A DNA stretch of 64,000 nt, taken from Diphasiastrum complanatum (lineage: Eukaryota > Streptophyta > Lycopodiopsida > Lycopodiales > Lycopodiaceae). This document shows, in pieces, positions 22,701 through 37,700 of this stretch (within the stretch, counting starts at the first letter, position 1; every line of letters begins with the position of its first letter). The position numbers were made by a program, and so were the translations under genes. Location: NCBI GenBank assembly GCA_029204225.1, contig CM055111.1:41664815-41728814 (forward strand), written 5' to 3'. The notes beneath the pieces were generated by a model. It saw only the letters and a list, made by a program, of their open reading frames with translations. It was not told the DNA's origin and ran no database searches.

Positions 22701-25700
22701 TATCAGTTGAATGCTGGTCAAGTACCTGATTCTATTGCACAACCATCTCTATAAGTGTTGCAAACAATCTCCACAAATATATTGTTAAAAATGGAGCAGA
22801 TCAGCTGATGAAAAAACTGCTGACGTTGTGATCCATGTTCATGAAAGTTTTGCTACTTTAAATTTCAAATTTTGCATGGTTCCTGTTAACGAGCAGAAGG
22901 GCATCCGTTAACTGATAAAATAAACTGCAACTTTGATTCTTCCTGGTAAGGGGTTCTCTGTGTGCTATAGGCCCAATAATTTCCTATCGATACGTGGTAG
23001 ATTGTGTATAATCTAAAGTTACACTTGCTACAGTTTTACATTCTGGGCTAGCTGTGTCCCAAACATAGAAAATAACGTTCTTGCCTACCTCATTTCCAGA
23101 GTTCTGCACACCTTTCATGACGTCTTTGAAAAAGTGATAATTTTCTCTAGGTCAGAATGCACTTTCCACCCATTTGCTTGATACATTTACGAGATTTGAG
23201 GTAAGCAGTGTACATCAGGTCATTTAAGTGTGCTGGGAGAAATCTAGAACATATGCAAGTATGGATGTAGAAATAAAAGCACTATGATGCTGCAACCTGC
23301 TCCAATAAGTGTCCCCCAACCTTACTCAATTTTGAGTTCTCCATTCTTGGGGAAGGTATGTTTTCAATCCTTCACAAGGCAGAGTGAAAGTAGGTTGGTA
23401 TAATGTGGTTTATGCATAATAGAACCTTATGAAGGCAAGCTTTCTTGACTCCTAATTCGTTTGTTTGTTGAGGATACAACTCTGGAAGTGGGGAACAAAG
23501 TTGACTTTTATGAAAGCCATTTTATCAGACTATAGCATGAGTGTCTGTTGTGTTTTCCTATTTTTGAGATTAACTGTGTGTAAATTTTACAATAAACCCT
23601 TAAAGAAAGATGCTCACCTGTGCAAGAAGTTCATGGTTATCAGGAAGTTCGTACCTGCACACAAGGTACATTAGTTTATGGTCAAAGACTAGTCCAGAAG
23701 CTTCATAATCAATTATCATACCATGGAAATTTTTTGAAGTTAAGCCAGTCAAGCAACAGAATGAATAAGTTTGCCCTACTTTGCCATGCTATACACCGAA
23801 CACTTTGTCAGAAAAACCAAAAGAATGTTTCACTCACAGCATGTTACTTCTTCACCTTATCAGACCTTTTCCCAAAAAAGAGGTTACTCTGCAAACATGT
23901 GCTGCAAAATTTCCAAAACTTGACAAGCACAACTTGTCCAGAATTTTTTTGACATACATAAAACATTTTCATGAAGATTGCACGATAACCACAGGAGGTT
24001 ATGATTTTTAAACACCGCAGTCTGTCACATGCGGCAAGGGAATACGTTGACAGATATTGTCTAAGATCAGCTATAGCCTATAGGTATGTATGCATGCTAA
24101 GAAATTTCTGCAGAGATAAAAACTGAGGGGTTCAGACCTGTTATTGATATCTGCTTATGAGGAAGAGGCTACAAGCTATTATTTAATGCAACAAGGCTCA
24201 GGTATTCAAGCAAGTGCACCTTTTGCTCTCAAAGATCTACCTTGTGCTTCCTATAATTTGAATGTTAGCTTTTATTAACTTGCTCTGCTGGTCAACTCAT
24301 CTCCATGAAATATGCTACTGAAACACAGCAGCTATGTGCTAGCTAAATTTAAAGATAACAGAAAAGAACACCTTTCTTCTTATCTGAGAGATTATCCAAC
24401 TTACATGACCTGAAGGTAGGTACAGGAAAGAGAAAGAACAATAACATACCTTTCATTTTGAAAAGAAAAGTTTCATGTTCTCGAGGCCCATGGATGCCTT
24501 TGTGATGAGCGAATGGAGTGGAAACGGAAACAAAAACCGCCCCCAAGAAAATGGGAAAACCATGTTATTATACATTTCAGAATAAGAACCTGGACGTTGG
24601 ATTTTGTTATCACAGTTTGTGAAAACAGAATAAGGGAGTATCTAATGGTAAATTGGTTGTGAAGTTTCTGATCGAAGAGGCTTAGAATATTATTTAGATT
24701 ATTGGTTATGGAAGTGACTTTTTAAGCTGCAACAAGTGATATTTCCATATGTGCAAGAAATGTGAGCACGGAATGTTGGTAATGAGTATGGTGGGTCTCA
24801 CATTGATTTGACTGGAGTTTTGGATTTAAACTATGTAAGTGATGATGTTTGCATATCCAAGATTGCATGTTCCACAGTGCCGGCTGTCACATTTATGGGA
24901 AGGTGTCCCTATGAGGATTCTGGACGAGGGAGGGATGTGACACTTTGAAAAATTGCAGGGAATGCATCCCTTTTTGCCATGATGGATGCGATAAATCCTT
25001 TTTGGGATGTATAGACATTTACAGACTTGATACAGGGCTGATTGACAGAGACTTTTCAAGACTAACTTGGCAACTTAAAATTGTAATAAAGGTTACATCT
25101 TACAGCTATGGATATGTACTCATGCTGAGATTCAGTGAAGTTTTATCAGTCCGAGTTAAATATTACAAAAAAAAAAATTTCACTGATCATCGATTTAATA
25201 TCAAAAAAATAAAAAACATTAACAACATTTCTTAAGCGATTGTCATAAGTGCTTCAAGGTCTGCTGGAGGCATGATATCAGGAGTCAATGTGTTGAGTTT
25301 ATTCCCAAACCCAATAACCCACCAACTGTACTTGCAACACACCGATTTCTAGCTGTCTATGATATATCTACAATCTAAGACTACAAGGATCACTGATCCT
25401 GCTAGTATTTGACACTACGAGCGAAGATTATGCGATCTTTCTGCATCTCTCATAATCATATACAAGAGAACCATCTATCTTCCTGATTAAGACATGTTAT
25501 CGCGGTTATGAACTCCATTAGTACAAGAGATAGATTCATAACATTTATCTTAAGTGATACATAACACACAATTGAGTAGAAGCAATATCAATAAGAATCT
25601 AATAAAGCTAGTGTACTGTCTACTACCATTGAATCCATATAAACAATTTCAAGTGTCTAGTTGATATTGATTATTAATGAAAGGAGCATACCTTGCTATT

Positions 25701-28700
25701 TGGGTTTCATTTTTTCACAGAACATATGGTGTATCAAGGTATAATGAACACAATGTTTGCTAGCTGTGGCAATAACTTGGAGTGTAGATTCTGGCTGCTT
25801 ACACATAATGGACAGTGCGAAGCCGGCCAACGTTCTTCAGCTTTGGTACTGGTATTGTTGCACGATCTGGAGACATAAGAATTAATGCCTTTGATGTTGA
25901 CGTTCCGACTTGCTGTAAATGTAGATTGTCCTCCCTAATATATCTGGCAAGCTCTATTGCTGATTCTTCAGAGCTAACAATGTAATTAATGTCTGAACTT
26001 GGAGTGGCAGGCTGCTCAGTTGAAGTACTCCAGTTTTCCATGCAATAAGGCTCTGGACTTGCTGGCTCCTCAATAATAGGTTCACAAATTTTCCTGAAAT
26101 TTTGTAATGCATGAAGGATTTGCACAGAAAGTGTATTTGATTGATTTTCAGGAGATCTCTCATCATCTGGTGCAGGTAAAGCAAGTATAGGCATGGTTTC
26201 CCTGATTACTCTATCCTCTGGAGCCAGTAGAGATAGTCTAGCACAGCCTTTCCAATCTTTCTGCTCTGCTGCCGGTAAAGCAAATCTAGCACTTTCCTCT
26301 TTGCTTTCCTTCTGCTCTGGTGCTGGTAAAGCTAATTTAGCGCTGTTCTACAGCAATTCAAATTAGATTTGATTGAGATAAGAAACTAATTTGCAATAAT
26401 GATTTGCAGTTATATAAAAGCAGGCTAGCTCCACACATCAATCAAATGATTGTATTGGAGTCCAGTTTGAATTGCAGAGCTCTTAACACGAACAAAAACA
26501 AAAATAGGAAAGTCCAAGGAACAATAAACAAAAGTCTAAAAGTAAAAGCCTAAGCTGCTTTTCATATTTGGGTTTGTTGTTATTACATCTTGATAAGTAT
26601 GATTCCATGCAGCATCCTTGGCTAGGAAACAATCTTTCAAAACAGTACATGTAGAAAGCTTAATTGAAATGATAAAATACAGTCATTCAAGTCATAAATA
26701 AGAAGAAACTACCATGTTTGACTCTGACCGTGCCAACACTTACGCACTATGGAATTAGCCCTTAAACTCACAAAGGAGTGAATTTTTGTTGTTTGGTGTA
26801 ACTTTGAGGACAGTCCTTGTCTTTATTGCTTCCTTTTATGTGCCTTTTTTTGGCTTTACAGAAAATGGTAACACAATTTATATCTTTCAAGGACGAGCCT
26901 AATAATCATTGCACCATCATGATTGCCAGCATCCTGATTGTAAACATTTATCATTATTGTATAGTCCAACCTTGATGGAATTGCTTTGGGGGCAAGTTGA
27001 GGAAGCCAATGAGAAACTCTATGTATTTAAGAAAGGCCTCTGAATTAGTCCTACAATATGATCCAAACACCAATTTGAGATAGTTGGTATGTATTACTTG
27101 AGATTGCCCAAGTACTAAGTAGTAATGATGCCTTATTCACAAATAAGATTGAGTTTTACAAAAGAGGCTTTTCTGTTCAGTTTGTGAGCTCTTGTGAATT
27201 AGGATTGACAATTGTACTTTTGGACTTGAATCCTAGAGTAGGTAAATTTCTATATACAGAGTAAATGATTATCTTTCCATAATTGACCATACTAACGTGT
27301 TACGTGTATACATATTATATGGTCCAACTTGCAACATTTTTCAAATTTATAGCCCCCTTGCTGCAGCTTTGCAACTAGAAAGGCTTTAAGGTGAACCCCA
27401 AAAAGTTCGAAGTGACAAATTTTACGCCCACTGTACTTTATGTAGTCATGGGTCAAATTTCTTAAGCCAACAGGCGATACATGACTCACATGCTATAACC
27501 TAGGTCAAAGAGAGCAATTTCATGCATAGCCAAATAATTTTCGAACTTCTTGAGATTTAAAACTCTAAGGGCTGAATAGGTCCTCCTATTTGCTTGAAAT
27601 AAATTGAAATAGTAGCACGCGACAATTAGATGGCGTAGCCACTAAGGAAGACTTATTATTCCATGAACATTTGCATAGTCCATGTATACTTGTACAATAG
27701 AAGCCGTTCCGTACATATAGAACGTGATTAAAAAATAATCAACTTCTAAGAAAGTAGACCTTAATACCCAATTTGCAGTTGCTGTTTCTTAAAGAACATG
27801 TTTTTTGGCCTTTGATGAACCAACACCACCTCTTAGAGCTTTTCATCAACGAGAGCCGTTAAGGCCTGCAAGGGCCCCAAATCCTTGCCAGTTTCTATAC
27901 GAAGAAACACTAAGGCACAACATTAGTGGCTATAGTCGACATGTTCTATGGCCTATACTTGCCATTTGGCATTGTAGACATAGAGCTCTTGAGAAATTTT
28001 ATCTCCACTATGATTGCATGTCACACCAGCTATCGCTCTCTCTCCACCGTGTTACTTCACACGACTCATCTCAAGACAACTGTCACTAGAGTGAAGGATG
28101 ACTTGCGACTTATAGGAGGGGCTTGGGAGGAGGACAATTGCTCCATCCTGGCTGACAAGTGGACCAATGTTCGAGGACACCAACCATCAACATCCAAGTG
28201 TCATATTGCATGGACACTCATCTCTTTAGAGATGTTGACGTTCATACGAAACTCAAACTAAGAGTGTCGAGTTTACATTCAAAACATTTGTGATGATACC
28301 CACAATGTTGGTGAAGATTATCACTGACAATGCCACTGATTGTAAGAGTATAGTATAGACCCAATTTCCCATGTTATTTGGACACCTTGTTCGACACGCT
28401 ACCTATGTCTACTCAGCATGACACATCTTGACACCTGAGAGGTATGTTTTCTTCTTCTTTTACAATATTGTTAGCGTTTATGCCACATTCCTATACGTTC
28501 ATGGTTTTTGACTAGATAGCATTGGTGCAAGTGTTTGCTTAATGTTAACAAGATGGATCATATATATGACATCTGGCTAGCATAGTTACCAAAAAATGGC
28601 ATATTTTATTAAATATTGCATTGTTTGTCCGTCTTCAAGGAGTCCAATGGCCAAACGACATTAAAAAAACGTTTTTGGCCTCGAATACGACTGCAAATGC

Positions 28701-31700
28701 TGTATTTAGCCATTTTCTAGCCATCTTTGCTTGTTATCGGGCCATTTTAAAAAAAAGAGCAAAAAATTCAAGTTTTAGGCCATCTTTGGGCTGTTTTTTG
28801 GTTTATGTTCTAGCTTTGGGGTTATAAATTTGATAATGTTGAAGTGGCACGATGACGCGGCATGGTCAACCATTTTTGGGACGCCATATTGAAAACGTTT
28901 TATATTTTGGTAACTATGGGTTATGGCTATTGTTGCATGTATTGGAAGGGAATGCATTTCAGAATCTTGTTCCAGGACGAGCATAGAAAAAGAAATTTAA
29001 ATGTGTTTAAAACAAGAAATTTAATAGGATTTTGAAGCAAAAGTACATCCTCCATTCATACAAATATACTAATGGACATATATATGCTTTGCTCATACAT
29101 ATTAAAGAGAAACAACAATGGCGTTTGGGGCACGAAATTGGGAAATCTAGGCAAACTGCAGTCATAATCTTTGAATCCCTTGAAAATTGAGTCTCATTGC
29201 TTACACAACAAAAGAGGTTTTTTAAAATTGATCAAACTATTAAAAATTGTTCATTGTTTGAATGTATCCAAATTGCATATGCCTGGAGTGTAAAATCAAC
29301 ACCAAATGAATAGTTGGGTTGAAGATTGGTGCAAACATATCCTTCCAACAAAACTAGTATGAAGCAATAGTTTATCAACATAGTGCTCATTTTTTAAATT
29401 TCAGATAAGTGTTGTTGGATCCACGAGGCCAAAAGTACAATACTTTTGAAATTGTTTTAGCACGTTTTGACCAATACATTCCGACCCATTTTGGTCGGAA
29501 CATGTTTCTGAGGTTGCAACATTGGAACAAATACATTACCCCATCAACTTTGTTGCATGTTTGCTTCCACCCACCCTCTATGTCTATTCTCTAGCTAGGA
29601 GGAGGATGCTGAGTGGCAGTGTGGATGGTTTCAATATGTTGGGATTGCTAGCGGCAACAAGGAGTAGCAATACAACATGCAACGTGAGAGGAACATATTC
29701 GGTTTTTTTTGCTAGAAGTAGGTCATGGATTTGGGGAAGAGGTGACATCATTTTCATGGTGGTTCATTTGCATTGTGTCACTTGACACTTTAGTCTTCTT
29801 GTCGGACTGCTCAACAATTGCCTGAGTTCCACAATGCGAGAGGTTGGTGTTTTGAAACACCAACTAGAAGTTGGCCATTCATCTGTGTAGCCTATAGGTT
29901 GAGTCCATCGAGGTGAACCCTGATAAACGTGTTTTGCTATTCAATCCAACAATGGTGCCACCCGAGCCTACTTAAACACCAAGCAATGAGTAGATCATGG
30001 CTAGTTTCTATCGGGTTTTGCACTAGTATTTCTTGCGAGAGAGGCATGGCGCCAAAGCTGCTACAGGTCCACCATCCTACATAGGAGGCAACAACTCCAC
30101 CCCCACTGTAGTAGATGTCCAAGTAATCTACTAGGAGGTGCGATTTATTTTGGCAGTTTTTGTTGCTTATCATTTGCTATCTTGCATTGACATTGCATAC
30201 GATTTTGCTACTCCACATGGCCAGTTGCTGATAATGCCAAGGATTGCAATTTGTTGGTGAATGAACAAGCAATGAAATGCCACATATCCAATCATTTACA
30301 AATCAAAGGTTGCTCAACTAAAGCTATCAAAATTTCCAAGTTCATTAAAGTGACATTTACAATAAAAGTTACGAACATTTGTTAGGACCTTAACATTGAG
30401 ATCTTAATAACCGGGACCCCTCTTGGTCATTGTTACATAGTCCATTAAGTTGAGATCTTAATAAGTCTAAGCCATCTAGGCCATAGGCTTCAGCGGTAAG
30501 GTGCAAGATGTCGTCAATCCTCATCCTATTCAACTAGTTTCTTAGAAAGGTTCCCTTAAGAAGCCTTAAAATGCTATAATAAAGATAAATCATAGGCATT
30601 CTAGAATTGGTAATTTTGATGTTCTTAAGTTCTTGTAGGAGACTTGGATAATAGTTCCTTTTTAGGTTGTCATCCACTTTATGATCTGCTTATGGTTGAT
30701 TGTACAAAGACATTAGTTGGAGTAATTGGTTGTCATCTTCTTTATGATCTGCTTATGGTTGATTGTACAAAGACATTATTGATGTCTCCACTATTACTTA
30801 CCCAATACTCTACATGCTATATTGTTCTTAACTTTGTGTTCAACCATCTTTCTAGCACAAAGGAGTTGAGTGTCAATTCTATGGTGTTTTCATTTTAATC
30901 TATGTAGGGCACTTGATTTTTGTTCACTTTAGTTTTTCAGGGAGGATAACTTAATTTATTTTTGCTTGAGAGTTCTCCTATTTATCCATTTGCATTTTAG
31001 AAATCCTTGTTGCTAGGCACTTGAGTATACAAATTTTTCATTTGAAGGACTAAACTGTAGGTGCTAGAGACTCCACTCTTACAAGTTTTTGATACGAGTT
31101 CAAACTTTTGAGATTTTAGGTAGATTTGTGCGGAGATTTATATCTCAATGATCTTCCTACAATGGCAAGACAACCTAGTTGCACTTTACAATTGTCGATT
31201 CAGATGTCTAGCACTCCAAATTTAAATTTCCATTTTCTTCCAAATTTTGGCAACTTAATTTTTTTGTACTTGATTTCTCACTTTTGTTTGCAGGTTTGGA
31301 GCTTTTGGAGCGTTCATGGTCTTCTTGGGTTGTTATCTTTTCTCTACTAGAGCACTTTGATTTCACTTTAAAGCTTAGTTGCAGCGGATCGCGATCCGCT
31401 GCAAAAACGTTTCGGTTCGTGCGATCCGGAACGTCAGCGATCCGCGACCCGGATCGCAAATTTTTTTATTTTATTTTTGGTTGTGGAAAAAGGAGTAATG
31501 GCCAATTTTTTTTTTTTTTTGAGTTTAATACTAACTAAACCGTAATTGAATGGTGGACATGCTTTTCAAATTTCTAAAAGATATCAGAAATTAGTTTTGA
31601 AATGGTGTTCTGATGCCAATGGTTTGCAGATCTATTGATTCCGTTATCTGTTAGAAAACGATAGAAAGAGTTAGAAGGAGCCTTCCTTAGACTGGCAGGA

Positions 31701-34700
31701 ATTGTATACTTCTTGTGGAATAGTTGAAACCATCTACTGATGTCCAAATTTCTAAAACCATTTGAAAATGCAGCCAGTTTTCTTAAACCATCTACTGATG
31801 TCCAGTTTTATAATGAATGTAGCCTGCAGCCATCTGAAACCAAGCAACAGATCTGCATAACAATTGCTTCTTTGATATCCTTTCACAAGATACCCATATT
31901 GGCAACTATCCCCAAAAAAAAAAAAAATTGCGTTCTAGGAAACCCTAATGGGAAATCTCGGATCGCGTTCCTGAACGCATTCCGGATCGCGTTCTGGAAC
32001 GCGGATTGCAACTTTGCTTTTAAAGCTCCTCATTCTGATGTCTAAACGTATACCTATTTATTTCTTAAGTTTTCACCAAATTTTGGTACTTCATCTATTT
32101 TGTAAGTTGCACCGTAGAAGCGAACCGACTGGACTAAGGTTTAAGAGGATTGTTTTTGGAGATGATTTCTGGTGAAAGGTGGTTGAGGTCCTGCAACCAG
32201 TGTACCATGTGCTACACAGTTGTTCATTTGCTTCACCCTATGTGGGCTACTGGAGGCATATGGACAAACGTCGAGCTAGTGGACGACTGGATTACATACA
32301 TGCAAAATGTGCATCCCCCCAGTAGGGCTATCCACCCCTCTTGTGAAAGGTGGTTCATTTAACACTTACCAACCAAATGTGAAAGGGGGGTGGTCCATGC
32401 CTGGCAACTCACTTACCAAGATTCAAAAAATGGGTGACAAGTGAAAGGGCCAAGCAAAGGTACTTGCCCCTGATGTGAAACCACCCTAAATACAGACATG
32501 ACTACATTAGAATATTGGAGAGTGTTGGCAATATTATTATCATGGCCAACGTTGTCCCATAAACAAATTTCGTAGGTCCCATTTTTAAAAATTTAAACCT
32601 ATTTACCCTTCTAGATAGCTGCAATTAGGGCCTGAGATCTTACAGCCTGCATGGGCCTTTGTGCCTTGGCGATTAGCCCTGATTTATAGTTTATAAACAG
32701 GGATTGTAATACTTGTTTGATAGATTATGATTTGGATACTCTTGAATTCCTTGTAGGAGACTCTTTAACTCTTCCTTGCAGGGATCAGCTAGCTATTCCA
32801 GCCATTGATGTTCATAGATTGTTCTTTGTAGGAGGTTGTTGTGTGCGCTATTTGTGCATTGTATGATGCCAAATTTTATCATTGAGTTCAAAACATGACA
32901 TTAGAGCACTTTCTGGGGCGAGTCGAAACCTTACCTATCAGTGATCAACCTCCATAGCCCTTATTCTCCAACAATTGACAGGGTGGATCCATCTCCATCA
33001 ATGATGCACCCTCTGGTTTATGCCTCTTCATTAGCTACTCACATTCTCTTTAGCAGCAGTATTATTTCAATCTCCTCCTACCAGTGATTCACCCTCCAGT
33101 TCTTCCCGGCATTTGATCTTGGGGAGCTCTTCTATCAGTGATGCACTGCTAGTTCCTCATATCCATCAGCAATTGGCTTCCAGGAGGAGATTTCTACATC
33201 GATCTCCAGGGATTGAGTTTTGTATTGGCTACCTTATGTCACAAGGGAAGTTGTCTTTGACGTATTAACACCAACATTAGCTATCATCCTCTTCTTTCCG
33301 TGATCTACTTGTGGACTTGGCAAGTGATCCACCTCCAATGACTACTGTCAGATTTTTTTCATCAACAATTCATCAACGAGCTATTTCTCGTATCAATCAT
33401 TGATGCTTTGGGAGGAATATATCATTTAGTAGCATCTTGAGCTATAGTGATCAACCCGTGTAGATCATTCAACGGTTATCATCACATTCGTAGCAGCAAA
33501 ATACTATGCCCCCAGGGCATGCATATTACATCACCTACAACTATCCAGGTTCTATTGCTATTCCTATCACTGATGATCCACGTACATTAGTTCCCGCTGC
33601 AGTTGTGCTTCCTATTGCAGTTGCATAATCCATCAAATTCCGTTTTTTCGTAGTTCAATATTTAATTCAAGCTTTTATTTGCCGGTTTATATTATGCACA
33701 TTTTGTCATTTGACAATGAAAGTGCACTACTCATGCTTTGTGTTACAAAGTATCTAGATTTTCAAGTGGGATTGAAATATCTTGTTTCGAGTGGCTCAGT
33801 GGAAGTGTTTCCAAAACTGTGCTTGGAGTATTTGGTGTTCCAAATGACTGGTTTGTTGAGGAAGAAGCAAATGTTTGTCAAACTTCATGCTCTTTGATAA
33901 AAGAGGATGTACGACTCTTTTAAGGGATGCTGGTCTGAAATTGTGGGGCTTGGATTGAGCTTGGTGCTGCAATTAATATGTCACTTTGACAATTATATGA
34001 GACTGATAATTAAAATGTCAACATAAAAGAAAGGTGCAAATCATAGAGGTAAGAATGCAAACCTGGCAACAGCACTTGAAAAGTGCTTACAATCCCCCTT
34101 CATCGGGCATGCATTGCAGTTGGGCCTACTTTTGGTACAAAAGACCTGGAAAAAAGCAATATTGAGATTGTCTTAGTAAAATGTTCAAAAGCTGAAGTTT
34201 GAGATTCTATAAGAACTGACATCCTTGAATTCATAAGATGAACAGAACAGTTGTTATTGTTGTGCATGAATGGGCATATTTACCTTGTTAATCGTCCATA
34301 TCTCTTATCATTGGTTTCAATCAAAGTTGGGAAATCCTACTGGCAGACTCATACTTCATTCTACAAGCTTATGCTTAGCGGAAATATCATAGATCAAAGA
34401 AGCCGATGACACAAACCTGACTCAGCTCTTTTTCTTCGATGCTTGAAGACTATAAATTGTGACGATGCCTCTATCAAAAGATCAACTTTGAGGCCGCAAT
34501 TACTTCTAAACCTCTCCCCTGGAACCCCCCCCCCCCACCTCTCTCTCTCACATATCCCGTCCCATGACAGATGTCGTGAACAAAGGCGTGATCAGAGGCA
34601 GCGTTTACCACTGCGATGAAGAGCTGCTCAAAGACCTCGGAGCCGACAACCCCCTCCATCTGCAATGTCAGGGCCATCTATTCTTTCTTAATTCAGTAGA

Positions 34701-37700
34701 GTTCCAGCTCTAGCAGGACCTGCTATTTGACTTTCTTATATTTATATCTCATTGTATTCTATCATGGTATCATTCACAGTATCATTTTAGTTACACAGAG
34801 AGTTCATTTAGTTCATTTAGAGCTCATTTAGATGATAAGAAACTAGTTCATTTGATCGAGCTACTCTAACTTATTTTGAGTTTGATTTTGGAGACATATT
34901 TATGCTCCTACATAGACTATCACACTTGAGATGTACTATTTGGCCATATATGCTGTTTAGTGGTCATGGACAATAAAGCTCTCTCTCTCTCTGTCTCTCT
35001 CTCTCTCACAGCCGCGATGGTTCTTCTGACCAGCGATCAGCGCTGCTGCCTTGCAGATCTGAAGCGATGCTTCCTCCATCGCTGAGATGTTACGACTTCC
35101 ATCGCTGCATCAGCACCTGCCTCCATCACTAAGACACTGCCAGATCCAGCCTGATTCAGGTCTTCACGCAGTATCATTGGGCGTTGCTGCAAAGAATCAT
35201 GGCTAAAAGTAAGAAGGGTGGTGTACGGCTACTTTCGCTAAGATCTAGCATATTGAAAATCAGGTGGAGCAACATCATATTGCTGTCATGTCCTGGGCAC
35301 ATGTACTTAAAGGTTCGAATACTACTATTCCTGCACCTCAGCCGTCTCAGCTGTCTTTGAGAGCATAAAGCTCTTAATGTTCGGGTTAGAAGTATTACGA
35401 ATTTCCAGGCTGTTGTTAGCGAAGCTAAGAAGTTTTTGGAAGAGACTTTTCAGCGCTGCTTGGCGGCCTAAAAAAGATCATTATACTCTTGTTATACGGT
35501 TCACCTTAGTGTCTCACCATCGTGGAGTGTTGGGACAAAGATCTAAGCCTACGGAATACTAAAATTTACTTGGATGAAGACCTTACTTTCATCCAAGTGC
35601 AAGAGCGGAAAAGGCAAGACAAGAAGCTATAAGAAGCTATAGGAACTGGGAAGCGACTTATCTATTGTGATGGCATAATCAGATTCGTAGATCGTAAATC
35701 TACTGCTATTAATGAGAGTTTAAATTTTGAGATAGAATCAGAGTTAGAGAAATGAAGTGATGTCTGTTGAACTTGTAAATGGTCTTTTCACCATATAATC
35801 CTAGCCATAAATTTCTCTTTTTAGTTAGGTAATTTGTTTTTAGTTGTTGTTGACGACATTGATCCGTCTGAGTTCTATCTCTTTATGATGTACTGTTTGG
35901 TCTTATATGCCTTAGGGCATGGAAAAGACGTTAATGAATCTCTCTCTTTCTCTCTCTCTCCCTCCTCCCTTCGCCCTCTTCCATGCCACCTCGGAAGGCA
36001 GCTTCTCGCTCCCCCCTGCCACGCAGGCAACGTCTGCCTGCGTGGCAGATCTGCAGCTTGCCATGCAGGCAGCGTGTTGTAAAGCTACCTTTACAAGCTT
36101 TACTTCCGGCGCCACTGGCGCCAGCAGCGCCCCTGCTGCTCTCGGCACCAACGGCGCCGGCGCCACTGTGACCAGAATCCAGCCGGCGCCAAGTTCCTAT
36201 GGTTGAAAATCTTTGATCGGTTCTAGCGAAGTTCAGAGAGCTCAGATCGATGTGCAATCACCTCACACTATCTAGGCATGATTAAAGGAAGCCTAAGGAT
36301 CAATAAAATCTAGAGACAGAAACTGACTTTCTAGAGAGAGAAAAACGTGCTTTACCAGCCTGGGTAGAGTGCTTGGTATGAGGGGGGGTTGCCGGATCCC
36401 ACCAATACTATAGGGGAGTGCGGGTTGCGACTCAGGGCGAGCTCCAACCAAGTCTCAGCCTCCCTTGCTGGAATGTTGTCCTGGCACTTGCCTTGGCATG
36501 CCAGCTCCCCGGAGACTAGGGTCGGTCACACACTTGAAATGTAACCTTCTCAGATTTATCAATAAAGAGGGATTTTCCTCAAACTGACTCTGATTACCTT
36601 CTGGGTTTCAGTGTTCGGTGGTAAAAGCGCCAATTGTAAGGCCGCTTCAAAATTTTTAAGTTGGCACATTGCTGAGGGTCGTATCCCGGGACGCCAGCGG
36701 TATGCCGTCGGGACCATTCGGTCTGTGGCGCCAGCGGTATGCTGTCGGGACCATTTGGTCCAGGAACTGGTTGTCTCCATATCTGTCGCGGCTTGTGGTT
36801 CTGAGTGTTCCTTGCATGAACGTGAATGGGTTAAGCTCTTGGGGAACGGGCCCTAACCTGTCGGCTGAGTTGGATGGCTTGCTTGGATGGAAGTTACTTG
36901 TTTATGGCTGTCCAGTCTGGCGTGGCGCCAGGTTGGCTTCTAGCGCTCGTGACGAAGCTTTCAGTTGGTTAAGTCTGATGTAAGTCAGACCGCTTGCCTG
37001 GAATGGATGTTACTCGTTTGTAACGAAGCTTCGAGTTGGTTAAGTTTGATGTATGTCGAGCGGCTTGCTTGGAGGGAAGTCACCCACATCGGGACCCCCG
37101 ATCTGGCATGGCGCCAGGTTGGATCTCAATGTTGGTTTTCGGAACTTCAAGTTGGTTAAGTCTGCTTGTATGTCAAGTGGGTTTGGATGGCAAGAGTTCA
37201 AGGCTGGGAAGCTAAGTCGTGGTTCCCGGCTCCCTTTGGGATGCCTGCGCTACATGTGGATTTCGACGAGAGACTAGATCTGCCAGTGGCCGTGGTTCAA
37301 GAGGGGTTGCATGCTTATACAAGGAGTATCTCCATTCGAGTCTTGACTTCATCAGACATGACGAGCAGGCCCACTATATATGAACTCACATTGTGGTCCA
37401 GGATATTGGTTTGGATAGAGATCTTTTTATTGCAGCATGTTATTTCCCACCAAAGTCTTCATCTTTTGTTGAGGGTATTGGATCCCCATATCAGGAACTC
37501 TCACCGGATATTATCAGATTTGTAGAGCGGGGGCATACTCTCCTCATTGGAGATTTTAATGCCTGGACATCTTTGCGACAGACAGAGTTCTTTGACACCA
37601 AGGATCAGCTTCGTGTTCACAGCGATACGCTTGGAGTTTCCAGGACTTCCGATGACAGTTTGGGACCTACTACCCCATATGGTGAACACTTATTATAGTT

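Noticed and set aside
24826-25059. Cys-containing minus-strand frame (DSRHCGTCNLG) considered as the missing permuted-CXXC exon
   Set aside because: It lies upstream of exons 11 and 12 in gene order, so it cannot encode the segment after exon 12, and splice sites and phase do not fit.
35912-36257. Overlapping Ala- and Arg-rich frames on both strands
   Set aside because: GC-rich inverted repeats open all frames at once; no protein signature.
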